From: Xylaria sp. FL1777 | Taxonomy: Eukaryota > Ascomycota > Sordariomycetes > Xylariales > Xylariaceae | DNA: 64,000 bases | NCBI GenBank assembly: GCA_022578965.1 | Contig: MU400510.1 | Coordinates: 496,001-560,000, forward strand | Direction: 5' to 3' | In this document: one piece after another, positions 46,526 to 57,441 of the stretch | How positions within the stretch are numbered: the first letter of the stretch is position 1 | Layout of the letters: each line of letters opens with the position of its first letter | Position numbers and translations under genes: made by a program | The notes under the pieces: generated by a model | What the model was told of the DNA's origin: nothing | Database searches by the model: none | Seen by the model: the letters and a program-made list of their open reading frames with translations, nothing else

Positions 46526-48830
46526 GGACACGATATAGGCACGGGCAGAGCTGCACGGGAGGACCACGGTTGGGGTAGAGGGATATGAACTTGAGCCTAC
46601 CTGCCGTCGAGTCGAAGGATGGGGGAACAAGGAAGCGAGAAGAAGGTTATATTTGAGATTGGGGAACAGTCAATGGTACCTAGGTACCTAGCTGAGATAA
46701 GACATTAGTACCGAGTACAGGGTTAGCGTCTTGGGCGGAAAGTTGTTAGCTACCAGGTGCGCGTAGGTAATACAGAAGCAGCGGAACTGTGAGGTTCCGG
46801 CTGAGTGCACAACACCTCCACATTCGTGGGTGGTTCCCGCATTCGGCAGTAATCCGGGATAGTCTAAGGTACGGAGGAGCTGAATTCCACTGAAGCATTT
46901 GTGAAGTTGGTGCACAATAAGAACCGAGGCTTAATATCCATAAGAAGGTACTAGTGTATCTGCAAATCTGTAAGAACTCGATTCGTTCAATCACGATTCA
47001 TGAAATTGGATAACCGGACAACTACCTAGCTAGGTAGTATAGTTATGATGATTTAAATAAAAAGCCCACACATAAGCCCCACTACCAATTTACAGCACAC
47101 CAGCTGTGCTACATAGGAGACGGTAACTATAAAGTAAGGAGGTATGTATACTACCTAAGTACCCAAGACTTGATATAGGGGCAGTGGTATCAGCTGGTAT
47201 CGGTAAATATGCAAGTCATCTTTGATTCTAGAACGATGACTCAAGCGAGACTTTATACCTACCTACTGCATGTGGCATAACTCTCTAGTGTAGTAGGTAT
47301 AATACTGCGTATTGGTAGGTAGTATTGAATGGCTAGCCTATCATGATAGTCCTAGTACACCTGCCACGTTGTGTGGTTGTGAAATCCTTCAGGAGGGTAA
47401 GACCCTCGATCTGAGATGAGGTTCGAGAGGTTCTAGTGCCTACACTAAGCGATCTTGGGGATGGGTTGGACAGGGGTGCGACGCTGTCTCCTATACGCTA
47501 CGATCTGCATACCTGGCTCGATATACGACCTTTATACGATACCTATACGAGCGAGTCGACACAACCCGCGTATACGCAGTAGTAAACGTTAAAATGACCA
47601 AGGTAACCTGAGACATACCTCGACGGAACGTTTGTTCCTCGATAGGATTGCCATGAAACTGCTGTCAATGACACATACTTAAGTACATACTCCTGAGGTC
47701 CATGCACAATTTCACAGTACACCTAGGCAATGCAAGTTGTGTATCAGAGGTCGCCGTCACGGCATCTCGGATTCTTTCCTATCCCGCTTTTACATCGGAA
47801 CCTCGCACAACAGCTGCGTGCATCCTCCACCGCACCCCCACCAACAACAAGCGCTTTTCCGCGCTCAGGAATTACAGAAAACTTGCAGTATGCGGGCCAA
47901 AGGTTGCATCGAGCGCCCGCGCCCAACCAAAACACAGCGCATTCGGGTTGCTATATCATCCCGCTCAGAGCCCGCGTACCCATATATTCTGTCTCTGTGT
48001 AAGCGAACCGGAACAAAACTTGGAACCATGCTTATGTGTTAAATATATGTCTCATCCAGATGCACTTTTCCAGCCTGGCTGTGAGGAGTCATCCGGCCTA
48101 CCTTATCAGCACTTATAAGGTAGATACGGCCTTAGGTAGGTAGGTACAGTATTGTAAGTACTTACCGATCTAATCTACATCTTCTCTTGCCGTTGCAAGC
48201 GTTGCATTCGGTTGCCAACTGACGAGATCAAATTTGTCCCCGTTTGCCTGACCTCAAAGAACCGTCTTGGCTTCTTTGTCTTTTTTTGACGTCATGCATC
48301 TACCGTGAACACCTACCTACCTGTGCTACATACGTGTATACGTATAGGTATACGAAGATCAACTACCGGCAGCCACCATTACATTATGTAACAGCTAACT
48401 AATTCGAACCGAGGTATCTACCTACCAACATAGTGTGAGCTGAAAAGAAGGGCGCATGTCACCACATCAGTACCACCTACCGGGCGCATTCCATGTTCGT
48501 TCTTGGTGTCCGGGCTCTGTCCGGGCTCTCTGGGTAGTACAGCGGTGACCGAACGGTAGAATTTCTCGGCCTATCACTTAACTGAGAGGTCCAATTAAAA
48601 TTGCAAGTGCAACTTAGCTGCCTGATGGCTTCGGACGAATGAGGTTCTAGAAGAAAGGAACTGAATTGCCCCTCCATCCAGGCAGCCAGGCAGCCTTGTT
48701 TTGTTTGCCTTGTGCAAAAACCAAAAAACCAAAAAACCACCTAAGGGATTGGAAAACGCCAATGACAAACAGACAAACCACGCCACTCTGAGTCCGACAA
48801 GTGTCCTTTCATCAGTCGCTACCACGACAT

Positions 48831-48856
48831 GGTCATTTGGTCATTTGGTCATTTTT
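48831..48856. repeat. GGTCATTT tandem repeat, three copies
   Basis: Three direct copies about 240 bp upstream of the SARAF homologue start. Confidence 0.8.
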
Positions 48857-49085
48857 AAGCGCATTTCAAAACAATATAGCTTCTGAAGCTGGTATTCCTA
48901 CACATCGAGTAACTAACCCCACAGCCGTATCCAACTGCACCCATTATAGTTGTACCTAAGCTGTCACCGTCACCGTAAGGCCGACACCAAGCCTAGCAAA
49001 TAGGGGGAGGGCATAACACAACCACAGATTCTCGGCCTGCCGAGTAAAGGACCAACCCCACAACAATAACAGCAGCACAATCACA

Positions 49086-50108
49086 ATGCACACAGGCATC
49101 GCGCTCGCAGCCCTCCTGGGCCAGCTGATCCCCAGCATCTCAGCAGCAAGAGCGCAGCCGAAAGACGCGATCCTGCTCTCGCAGGTACAGACGCTGACGC
49201 TGCGAGCGAACAAGCAAACAAGCCACAGACGGGTATCGGCAATCCCCCAGCTGCGGTGCGTGTCGTCGCGCGAGGTGTGCGCGCTGCACGCCGTGGACGT
49301 GATGCGGTGCACGAACCAGGGCTCGTCGTACGGCGCCGAGGACGTCGAGTGGTCGTGCACGGCCTCGCTGCCGCCCGAGCTCAAGCTCGGCGCCACCGAC
49401 GTCGTCTGCGAGGGCTACGCCTCGCCCGACGACCCCTATGTTCTCCGCGGCAGCTGCGGCGTCGAGTACCGCCTCGTCCTGACCGATCTGGGCGAGCGGA
49501 AGTTCCCCGAGATCGCGGGTGGTGGCGGCGGTGGCGGTTGGTTCTCGGGATGGGGGGCAGGAAATCGAAAGAAGCAGCCCGAACCCTTGCGGAGTCCTGA
49601 GCGAGGTGGTGATGGGGAAGGCGCGGGTCTGAGCGCTTGGCTCTTTGGAATTCTCTTTGTCGGCGTATTGCTTTGGATCGCATACTCGGCCTGGACACAG
49701 GCGAACACTCCCAGTGCCGCCCGGCGCAGACCTCGGAACAGGTGGTTTGGCGGTGGAGGAGGCGGTTTCGATCCTGGCTTCGGACCCGGTGGAGGCGGTG
49801 GTGGTGGTGGCTATGATCCGCCGCCGCCATATAGCAAGTATCAGAGTTCGTCGAGGCAAGGCCAGGGGGGTTGGCGTCCTGGTTTCTGGTCTGGTGTAGC
49901 AGGGGGTGCGGCCGCAGCTTATCTGGCAGGAAATCGCGGGAACCAGCAACAGGCACCGCGCAATTCCTACGGAGGTGGCAGCAGTAGCAGCGGCTGGGGC
50001 TCGACCTCAGGATCAAGTTCAAGTCGCAGAGGTTCAGATCGTGGTACAGGGTCAACCTCTTCTTCGAGACACACAAGCACGGGCTTTGGGTCTACGAGCA
50101 GAAGATAA
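49086..50108 (+). CDS. SARAF-like ER membrane protein (store-operated calcium entry regulator family)
   Basis: 340 residues, no intron. Signal peptide at 1-22 (GIALAALLGQLIPSISA). The luminal domain contains the SARAF signature: RCVSSREVCALHAVDVMRC, DVEWSCTASLPPELKLG, VVCEGYASPDDPYVLRGSC with paired cysteines and YRLVLTD. A transmembrane helix lies at about 183-201 (AWLFGILFVGVLLWIAYSAW). The cytosolic tail is very rich in Gly/Ser/Arg with PPPPYSKYQ, a possible PPxY ligand. In animals SARAF slows calcium entry by acting on STIM; fungi lack STIM, so the role here must differ and is unknown. GC content rises sharply in the luminal part. The start ATG immediately precedes the signal peptide. Confidence 0.88.
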   Translation: MHTGIALAALLGQLIPSISAARAQPKDAILLSQVQTLTLRANKQTSHRRVSAIPQLRCVSSREVCALHAVDVMRCTNQGSSYGAEDVEWSCTASLPPELKLGATDVVCEGYASPDDPYVLRGSCGVEYRLVLTDLGERKFPEIAGGGGGGGWFSGWGAGNRKKQPEPLRSPERGGDGEGAGLSAWLFGILFVGVLLWIAYSAWTQANTPSAARRRPRNRWFGGGGGGFDPGFGPGGGGGGGGYDPPPPYSKYQSSSRQGQGGWRPGFWSGVAGGAAAAYLAGNRGNQQQAPRNSYGGGSSSSGWGSTSGSSSSRRGSDRGTGSTSSSRHTSTGFGSTSRR

Positions 50109-50531
50109 AAAATCGGAGAAAAAGATGACTGCGTCGCATTGGTTTTTTACATTATTTAAGAACTAGCCATCAACAGAAGATTTCAAAGGATCCATTTGTT
50201 CGTACAGTTTATTATGAGAACCACCTGACCTTCTTCATGCTCTCTCATGCTCCCTGATGCTATCCTGTGTTCACAGTGGCTTTCTCACGACTGTGAGCGA
50301 GCTCGAGATAGTCGTGTATGTATTCTTGCCATCCAAATGTGGCAAGAACCATAGCCGGGTATATCAGTTTATCAACTTAGGCTCGTAGCCGATAGCGTGT
50401 GCCTGCACCCTGCGCAGTCCCCGGTTGAAGCCACCGCAAATTTATTTTATGTACATCGGTGATACAGGGTTATTTCATCCCCCTCAGAAATATAATTTAC
50501 ATGTGATGTATAAGAAACCGGACATCGTCTT
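50109..50531. other. Convergent spacer (SARAF-like / BRE1)
   Basis: 423 bp of 3' UTR sequence for both genes; nothing else seen. Confidence 0.6.
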
Positions 50532-53165
50532 CTAGAGATGAATTGTCATAATGTCGTTCTTGTCGAAAGCTTTGTTACAGTTGGGACATTTTCGCATCCG
50601 ATTGGCAAGTCTGTCATCAACACAGCCCCGGCAGAAGATGTGCCCGCAACCTCGTAGAACCGTATTTTTGAAGTCCTTTTTGCAAATGGAACATGTAGCC
50701 ATGCTCTATAACCCATGTTAGCCCAGTGGCGAAGTTTGTGAACCCGATTATCACTTACACGTAGCATTTCTTCTTCTTCCGAAGAGTTGCTGAGGCTCTT
50801 GGTCTTCCATTTATCTCGGTCCTTCGCAGTTGATTCGAGACGGACCTTGAGCTTCTCTACTTCGGTCTCCAGGTTCAAGTTCCGCTCCTTCGTCGAAGAA
50901 GCAGTGGAATCCTTAGTCTTCGCGAGACTGGCAAGTTCAGAGACCTGCTGTTTGAGTGTATCGTAGCGCCTAGACGTATCCTGATTCGTTGTTTCAAGCT
51001 TCTTGTTCTCGGCCATGATCAAACTATTCGTTTGTTTCATGTCCGCTAACTGTTTGTCTAGGTTTGCCACCAGTGTACGGTTCTGCGTCTCCACCTCTTT
51101 CAACTGAGAAATTATTTCTGAACTCTTCATATTTTGCGATCGAAGCCGCTTGACCTCGTCAGCCTTTGTGTCGCTCTCTTTGCGCGCATTGAAGTATTTC
51201 TGATCGGCCTTGCTCTTTTCTGCGATAGATAGTGCCACACGTTCTTCTTGGGCTGCGAAATCCATGACCTTTTTATTTGCGAGGGCCTGGAATTTCTTGA
51301 CTGCATTTGTCATTCCAGGCATCTCACTCTCAATAGAATTGTAATCTCTTTTCAGCTTCTTATATTTTTCTCGGAGATCATCGAGCGACATCTCGTCGAT
51401 TTCTGAAGGGGCCGTCATTTCCACGTCCTCGCTAGGCTGTGCCCTCTCAAGTTCGTACTGTAAAGCCGAAATTCGATCTTCCTTACCACTAATTAGCTCC
51501 TTCATGTGGTCGATAGCCGTGCGTTCTTGCTCTTTACTCGCTTTCAGCGTCATTACGTCAGCATGCAACTCGTCTCTCGCAGCCCTCACACGGGCAAGGT
51601 TAGTGTCTGCTTGTTGAAGTTGGTCTTCAAGCTCTCCTATTAGATTTTGAGCTTCTGATTCAAATCGTTGGCGATTCGCTTCCCTCTCCTTTTCTAACTT
51701 GGTATTTTCTTGCCTTAGCGTGTGGCACTCGGCTTCCAGGTTGTTGGTCTTTTTGATGAGGTCTTCATTCTGGGCTTTGAATAGCTTGAAAGTCTCCGTG
51801 CGAGAGTAATCTTCGTCCGTAAGATTTGTTAACCGTGTTTGGAGTGAAGTGAGTTCTGCTTGTAACGACTTGTTCTGTGCCAAAGCGGCTTCTAGCTGCT
51901 CTTTCTGCTTGTCCGCCACACGGGTAAGTTCCTGTAAGGCTAGCTGTTGTGATGCGTAATTTCCGTTACTTTCGTCGGTACTTGTGCCATTAGCTTGATC
52001 AACCCCTGTAGCTGGTCGCGTGGTCGAATTAGCAAGGGCTTGCTGCTCCAATTTTTGAACTTGGGCACTTTTAACGCGATCTAGCCTTCGCTCCGCTTTC
52101 ATGTACCTCAACGTGGCATTATTTAACTGTTCCGAGAGACTGTCTTTATCTGAAGTAAGCCGATCGACTTTGAGGACAAGTTCCTTTTGGGAGGCAAGGA
52201 GATTATTGACTTGTGACTCCAAGTTTGCAATATTGGGGGCGATCTTGCCACGATTGTTGGCGAGCTGTAAAAATAATGTTTCCAATGTCGATTTGATTTT
52301 GGATGCTTTCTCATTGAGGTGTGATTCGAATTCTTCAGTGTCTTTAAATTGGGTCTGTGTGGGAAATGGTTGATCTAGTGCTCTTGTAAGCAGCTGAACA
52401 GTCCAGTATATAGAATGTCTCTACCTTCGGATTCATCTTGGAAGTGAATAGTGCCGTTGACTAGTAGCGAAACTTCTTGCAACAACTTCTCGGTCTATTA
52501 GTATTGTTTCGATCAGACCGGTTAGAGCATTCGAGTTCTGCTTACCTGTGTCCACCAACCATCCATGACACGAATATGATCATCATGGTACGTAGATCGT
52601 TTGTCGAGTTCTTCTAATCGGGCTTCTAGCGTTGCCTTCTCACGTTTGTACTCGAGCATCTGACGATATATGGCGTCTTTTTGATATTCCTGCACATCCC
52701 AATCATGGCATTAGCGACAAAATCCCTTCTTGACAGGCCAACGCAAATGTACAACTGAAACACTGAGGCAAGCCCCTACTCGAGAACATGTAGATGAGGG
52801 TAGGACGGAAGGTGGTTGGTACTATGGGAGGTTGATGACAGGCAAGTCGCGCATCAGTTCTGAGAGCGTGAGCACACGAGCAGGAATATAGGTATGAAGA
52901 TAAAGTCTCTGGAGCCTTCCATGCTCTAGAAGACAGCCTGCAACAGTCACAGAGCTGGTGGAGGTGGGGCCATGAATTCGAGGGGAAAGCAGAGCGAAAC
53001 CAGGCTGACGGAAATATTGGCGGTCAAGCAACTAACCTCAACCCAGACTTCATCCTTAGTGTCGGCGTCCTCTTTAGCCTTGCTGCCGCCGTTAACAGCC
53101 TGGCGTTTGCTCGGAGGCGCGATATCATCAGTGCTGTTAACGGCGGGTCTCTTACGGTCTTCCAT
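50532..53165 (-). CDS. BRE1: Histone H2B ubiquitin E3 ligase Bre1
   Basis: RING E3 that, with the E2 Rad6, mono-ubiquitinates histone H2B in the nucleus, upstream of H3K4/K79 methylation. 699 residues in five exons: 53037..53165, 52546..52689, 52425..52494, 50759..52341 and 50532..50705; introns of 347, 51, 83 and 53 nt. N-terminus [11 protein letters not shown] with a PPSKRQ basic patch; [18 protein letters not shown] near residue 90 is the Rad6-binding-region type sequence. A coiled coil of about 500 residues fills the middle. The last exon holds a C3HC4 [26 protein letters not shown] (about 647-685). The acceptor of the third intron is uncertain: CAG at 52355-52357 gives a stop, whereas AAAG at 52342 keeps frame. 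An upstream in-frame Met would add 17 residues. Confidence 0.93.
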
Positions 53166-54287
53166 CTTGACCCGGGTAGAGAGTGGCGCTACGGTCGGCG
53201 ATGTAGACGAAGGCATCAGAAATGAGGGCAACGAAAGTATGGGAGGTGCTAACAATGCATGAGCTAGAAGATGTAGCCGCGAAGAGTGCGCAGATAAAGA
53301 AACAAAGGGACGAGCGCAGGAGTCGGCACAGATCAGGAGGCGGAGGCGGAGGCACGCGTGTCTCCAGACAAACAATCAATCCAGGAAGGCGATCCCCAAA
53401 GGAACCCCTTGTCAAGGAAAAAAACACCGATCGCAGGGGACTGGATGCTCTGATTGGAACTGGCAGCGACAGGATCTGGAAGAGCCGGAGGGAGGGAGAA
53501 TTGAACAAAGTAGCCGCGCGAAGACAGGATGGTAACGATGGATGAATGGAAAAGCGATGAGCACGGCTCCCAGAAGGAAACACTGGCACGAAAAATCCAG
53601 GTTGCAGATTGACTGCCAACACTGTCAAGCAAGCTAACCTACTTCTGGCCGCGACGCTTATCAGCCATGCCATTAGCCTGCCCAGCGGGTGGCATGCTAC
53701 TTTGTACCTACTGTAGAGTACTTACCTTACCTGACGGCTGAGCGCTTGCCTCCCTCTTACAGGACTCCCTACAGCTCTCCCTACAGCCCCTTACGTAGTG
53801 CAGCTCGTAGCCCCTTATCATATACATAGGTACGTACCTACCGTCATTTACCCATCAAGCCCCTACCTGGAAAAGTGGATTGTGGCTGTGTTGGAGGCGG
53901 CTTGGCATTGTGTCCCTCCCTTGCGCCAAAACAACCCCTCCGATGACTGATAAAAAAAAGAGGTACATACAAACCACTTAAACCACTACCTACTTCTTTT
54001 TATCGCGATATTCTCTAGCCTAGGTGTCTATCCATTTTAGTTTCCTACATCCATTACGGTTCATTCGCTACTCTCACGAACCTCGGGAATTTTACGTTGA
54101 CATCAGTATTGCTACATCCTCATGCGTCTTCTTAGAATCCGAATGCCCCGCCAATTTTCATTGTATCAATAGGTTAGGTCCTCGTTTGCGCGATACCACC
54201 CCGCCAAGTCCTTCGAAGGCCATGTCAAACGTGCACCCGATCCCAATATAGCCGTAACCCCGGGGAGCAACCAGCAGCGCGGCGGCC
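53166..54287. other. Divergent promoter region (BRE1 / BDP1)
   Basis: 1.1 kb shared upstream DNA with TACCTA words at 53703-53850. No gene. Confidence 0.6.
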
Positions 54288-56390
54288 ATGAGTTCCATGC
54301 TAAAGAAGACCGGAGGCTTGACCTTCAAGCCGAAGGCAGGTCGTCGACCCGGAGCTGGTGGTTCCAAACAACCCGCGACTTCAACCTCTGCTACTACAAC
54401 GCGTGCCCCGACCACCGAGCCTCAATCTCTGGCTTCTACTCCAGCCGATTCTAATCCTTCTACTCCTTCTGTTGTCGAATCAATTGAACCGGCCGTTAAC
54501 GAACCCACCAAACCAACTCCTACCGAACCGCTGCCGGCCGTAACGAACCTACAAACCCCCTCGGCATCTAAACCGCACGCAGAAGTTCCTTCTGACGAAC
54601 CCACCTCACAGCCTGCGGTGTCTCCTCAATCACCACCACCTTCTTCTCTGCCAACTGTCCAGAACCCGACTCCTCAGCCCAGTAATAAGGTCATCCGCGA
54701 TTCCGTCCCGCGCCCAGAACAGCGTGGGCCGAAGGCAGATTCGTCAAGGCATGTTACGCAGCCAGCGTCCAGTGTGGAAGCAAGAAACAACCCTCCCAGC
54801 ACGCCTAATACATTTTCGCAACCTTCCGCTCTTGCTCCTGCGACAACGTCAATATCGAACCCTGAGGTAACACTAGGACCACGTGCGGTGCCTTCTCCTC
54901 CGCCTGTAGCGCCTGAGGCCGTTCAAGCGGCTTCTGGATCGGGTGAAACCGCGGCAACTCAACTTCCGGCTCCGAAGAAGCCTACGCCTCGGAGGCGCAT
55001 CTCGAGTAGAACTAATGGTGGGGCTGATGCCGATGACTCTGCGCCAAAAAAGAAGCGACAACGTAAAAAGTCGAGTAGCCATGCGACGGCCGAAACTGAC
55101 GAAGGAGCGGACGCTGAGATCCAGAAGCCTACAAGGCGCCGAAAACGTGAACCAACCCCAGAAAATGCGGAGGAACTAACGGTAGACCACTCTACAATGA
55201 CAGTTGGAGAACTGACTAAGGATCTTGGCATTGGCAAACGGTTTAGACATGCGGAAGAGATCGAACAACGTGCCCGAGAAGCCCGTGCGAAGAATCGGCT
55301 AAAGAGGCTGGAGCGTGAGAAACGAAAGCTCGGTCTTATTGATCCTGAAGATGAAGATTTAGCATTACAGCCAGCCACCCCCAATGAGAGCGGCGAAACC
55401 CGTGGAGCCGCAATGGCTCAATTAGGAGCCTCGATGGAATCAGGAGTAGGACAAGGCGTCGGCTACGATGTTGTAGATGGGCAGATTGTCGTTCACGCGG
55501 CATCTCTTGTTGTTGACAGACATAACCGTGACATGTCAAACTTAGAAGAGGTTGAAGAGAATGACTTTACAAACTGTAAGTTAATACACTCAAGTTGGTT
55601 TCTTACCTCTCTAATCGAGGCCGGTGTACCCGCGTAAACTCCCTACGAACTATCCGTGACTCTTAAAATTCATATAAATTCTACCAGGTCTTTGAAGCCT
55701 TTCTCTAGGGTTGAGGTTACTAATTCTGGTTTTTTTAGTGGTCAACTCTGCATCCTTCGCGAAGCGTGTTCAAGCACCAGGTAACTGGACAGATGAAGAG
55801 ACAGAGAAGTTCTATCGACTCCTGGGCATGTTCGGAACAGATTTCGAGACCATCTCCCGTCTATTCCCAGGCAAGAACCGGCGCGCCATCAAGCTCAAGT
55901 TCAACAAGGAGGTTAGCCGCAGTCTACTCACCATCCAGTACCCCTGTCCTATAGCCATTTTAGTAGTCCGCTAATCAACTTCCTACTCGTTTAGGAGAGA
56001 CTTCGTCCAAATCGCATCAACGCCGCCATGATGGTACGTGGGCAGAAGAAAGTCAACATCGACATCGAGGAGTACAAGGCGTCTCAACGGCAGTGGCAGG
56101 CCAAGGATAAGATCCTGGCAGAACACGCCATGCTCGTGCAGGAGCACGAGCGCGAGGTGTCTCGTCTCCGAGAGGAGCGACGTGCCGCGGGTCTCATCGA
56201 CGACGACGAAGCCCGCATAGGCAGCGCGACGACCAATGCGAACGGCAGTGGGCAAGGCAATGAAGACATCGAAGTGATCGAGGAAGACGCGGATGTGCTC
56301 GGACAGGGAAGACAGAGAGAACAGGAAGGACAGGAAGGACAGGACATGGATGTCGACATGGACGCGCAACCAGAGGGCATACAGGCATGA
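54288..56390 (+). CDS. BDP1: TFIIIB subunit Bdp1 (B'') with SANT/Myb domain
   Basis: RNA polymerase III initiation factor; with TBP and Brf1 it makes TFIIIB at tRNA and 5S genes. 618 residues in three exons: 54288..55575, 55739..55911 and 55995..56390; introns of 163 and 83 nt. The first 350 residues are disordered, Pro/Ser/Thr-rich with basic clusters such as KKKRQRKK. A conserved pre-SANT helix region follows (MTVGELTKDLGIGKRFRHAEE, near 305). The extended SANT domain crosses exon junctions: SFAKRVQAPGNWTDEETEKF, LLGMFGTDFETISRLFPGKN and RRAIKLKFNKEERLRPNRI. The acidic C-terminus has short GQEGQ repeats. Both introns keep frame; the second lies inside the SANT C-terminus. MSSMLKKTGGLTFKPKAGRR is a typical fungal Bdp1 start. 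Confidence 0.94.
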
Positions 56391-57441
56391 ACAAGTGAAT
56401 AACTCAGCTGCGCTGGCTACTCACTCACCTACTTATCTACTTCTCTTCTTTATGATACCCCATACTTACTTAAATCGTTACCTAGCCGCCATGCCAGCGC
56501 AGCTTGTCTATGCACTACAATGCCAAGAATCACAGAACTGCATGCCAATCCTCGAAAGAAAGGGGGGTCCAAGGGGAAACGAACAAGAAGGTCCTCTACG
56601 ATTCCCAGACTCCCAATTACAATCCTGTCGCGCGCACATAGAATACGTAGTTTTCTAGAGCACAGTGCTGTAGATGAATGAATGAAGCAATGAGTAAAAA
56701 CTACATGTCTCACGATGAAGTCGGATATCGGATTTACAAGTAACACAACCCGTATTTGTTCGTGTCTTCTTCGTAGTCGTCTGGAATCTGCTGCGACATG
56801 AGACAAACATATCTACTTTTAGACGTGGCGTGGTGTAGCTTAGATATTTAGTCAGTCGCCACGTCCCGATATGTTTCTCGCGTGCGCGTTTTATGACTGA
56901 CAGATTAGGTAGAGCGATTCGAGTTCTGGGTCATAAAAGTGCGGCAGCTAATTACGAACTAGGTGCCGTCTCACGCAACGACGCGCGGGGTGAAGAAAGG
57001 ATTGATTAGCGAGCAGTATATACAACGCTCACGCATCTCACTGTTTCAAGAAAACACCATTCTAACTTTCACCCTTTTGTATCATTCATCGTCGTTCTTT
57101 TAGCAACTGGCACACGAACGAGCTAGCTCACTAATATGTATGCTATGACCGTAGGTTGTCCCATACCACCGTCATTCGAAGCGTCACCGCCGTCGAAAAG
57201 ACCGCGGTCTGACGTTGATCGGTGGCGTCCCCTCCTCATATCCATTACCTTACCTTGCAGGAACATGTTTCGTGTGCGCGTATATCCTGTGGAGGCTAAT
57301 AGGCCACGGCACAGGTGAAGGGAAGAAAGGTCAGCGCCGCGACTTTCGCCGACCATCGTACGGGATATCGGTCTTCGTGTTGAAGGCAAGGTTAAAAAGC
57401 AATGCAGAAAATACAGCACAGAACTATAACCTGTATCATTG
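56391..57441. other. Convergent intergenic region (BDP1 / RAD23)
   Basis: 1.05 kb between two stops; no supported gene or RNA. Confidence 0.6.

Larger units (their letters stand above)
46257..49085. other. 2.8 kb divergent intergenic region (ABC transporter / SARAF)
   Basis: Contains the promoters of both flanking genes, several TAGGTACCTA-like words (46676-46690, 48120-48145) and a GGTCATTT tandem. Frames of up to 138 codons exist but have no protein character. Confidence 0.55.

Noticed and set aside
47702..48118. 138-codon plus frame upstream of the SARAF-like gene
   Set aside because: No conserved motif, and two other frames overlap over the same DNA; not enough to call a gene.
48398..48412. 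GGTTCGAATT on the minus strand, resembling a tRNA T-loop
   Set aside because: No A-box, anticodon arm or acceptor stem at the right distance.
49140..49949. Long minus frames opposite the SARAF-like gene
   Set aside because: Antisense shadows caused by high GC; the plus frame has signal peptide, Cys motifs and a membrane helix.
52355..52357. CAG acceptor for BRE1 intron 3
   Set aside because: Joined to the only in-frame donor it gives a stop within four codons; kept as a finding, not as the coding model.
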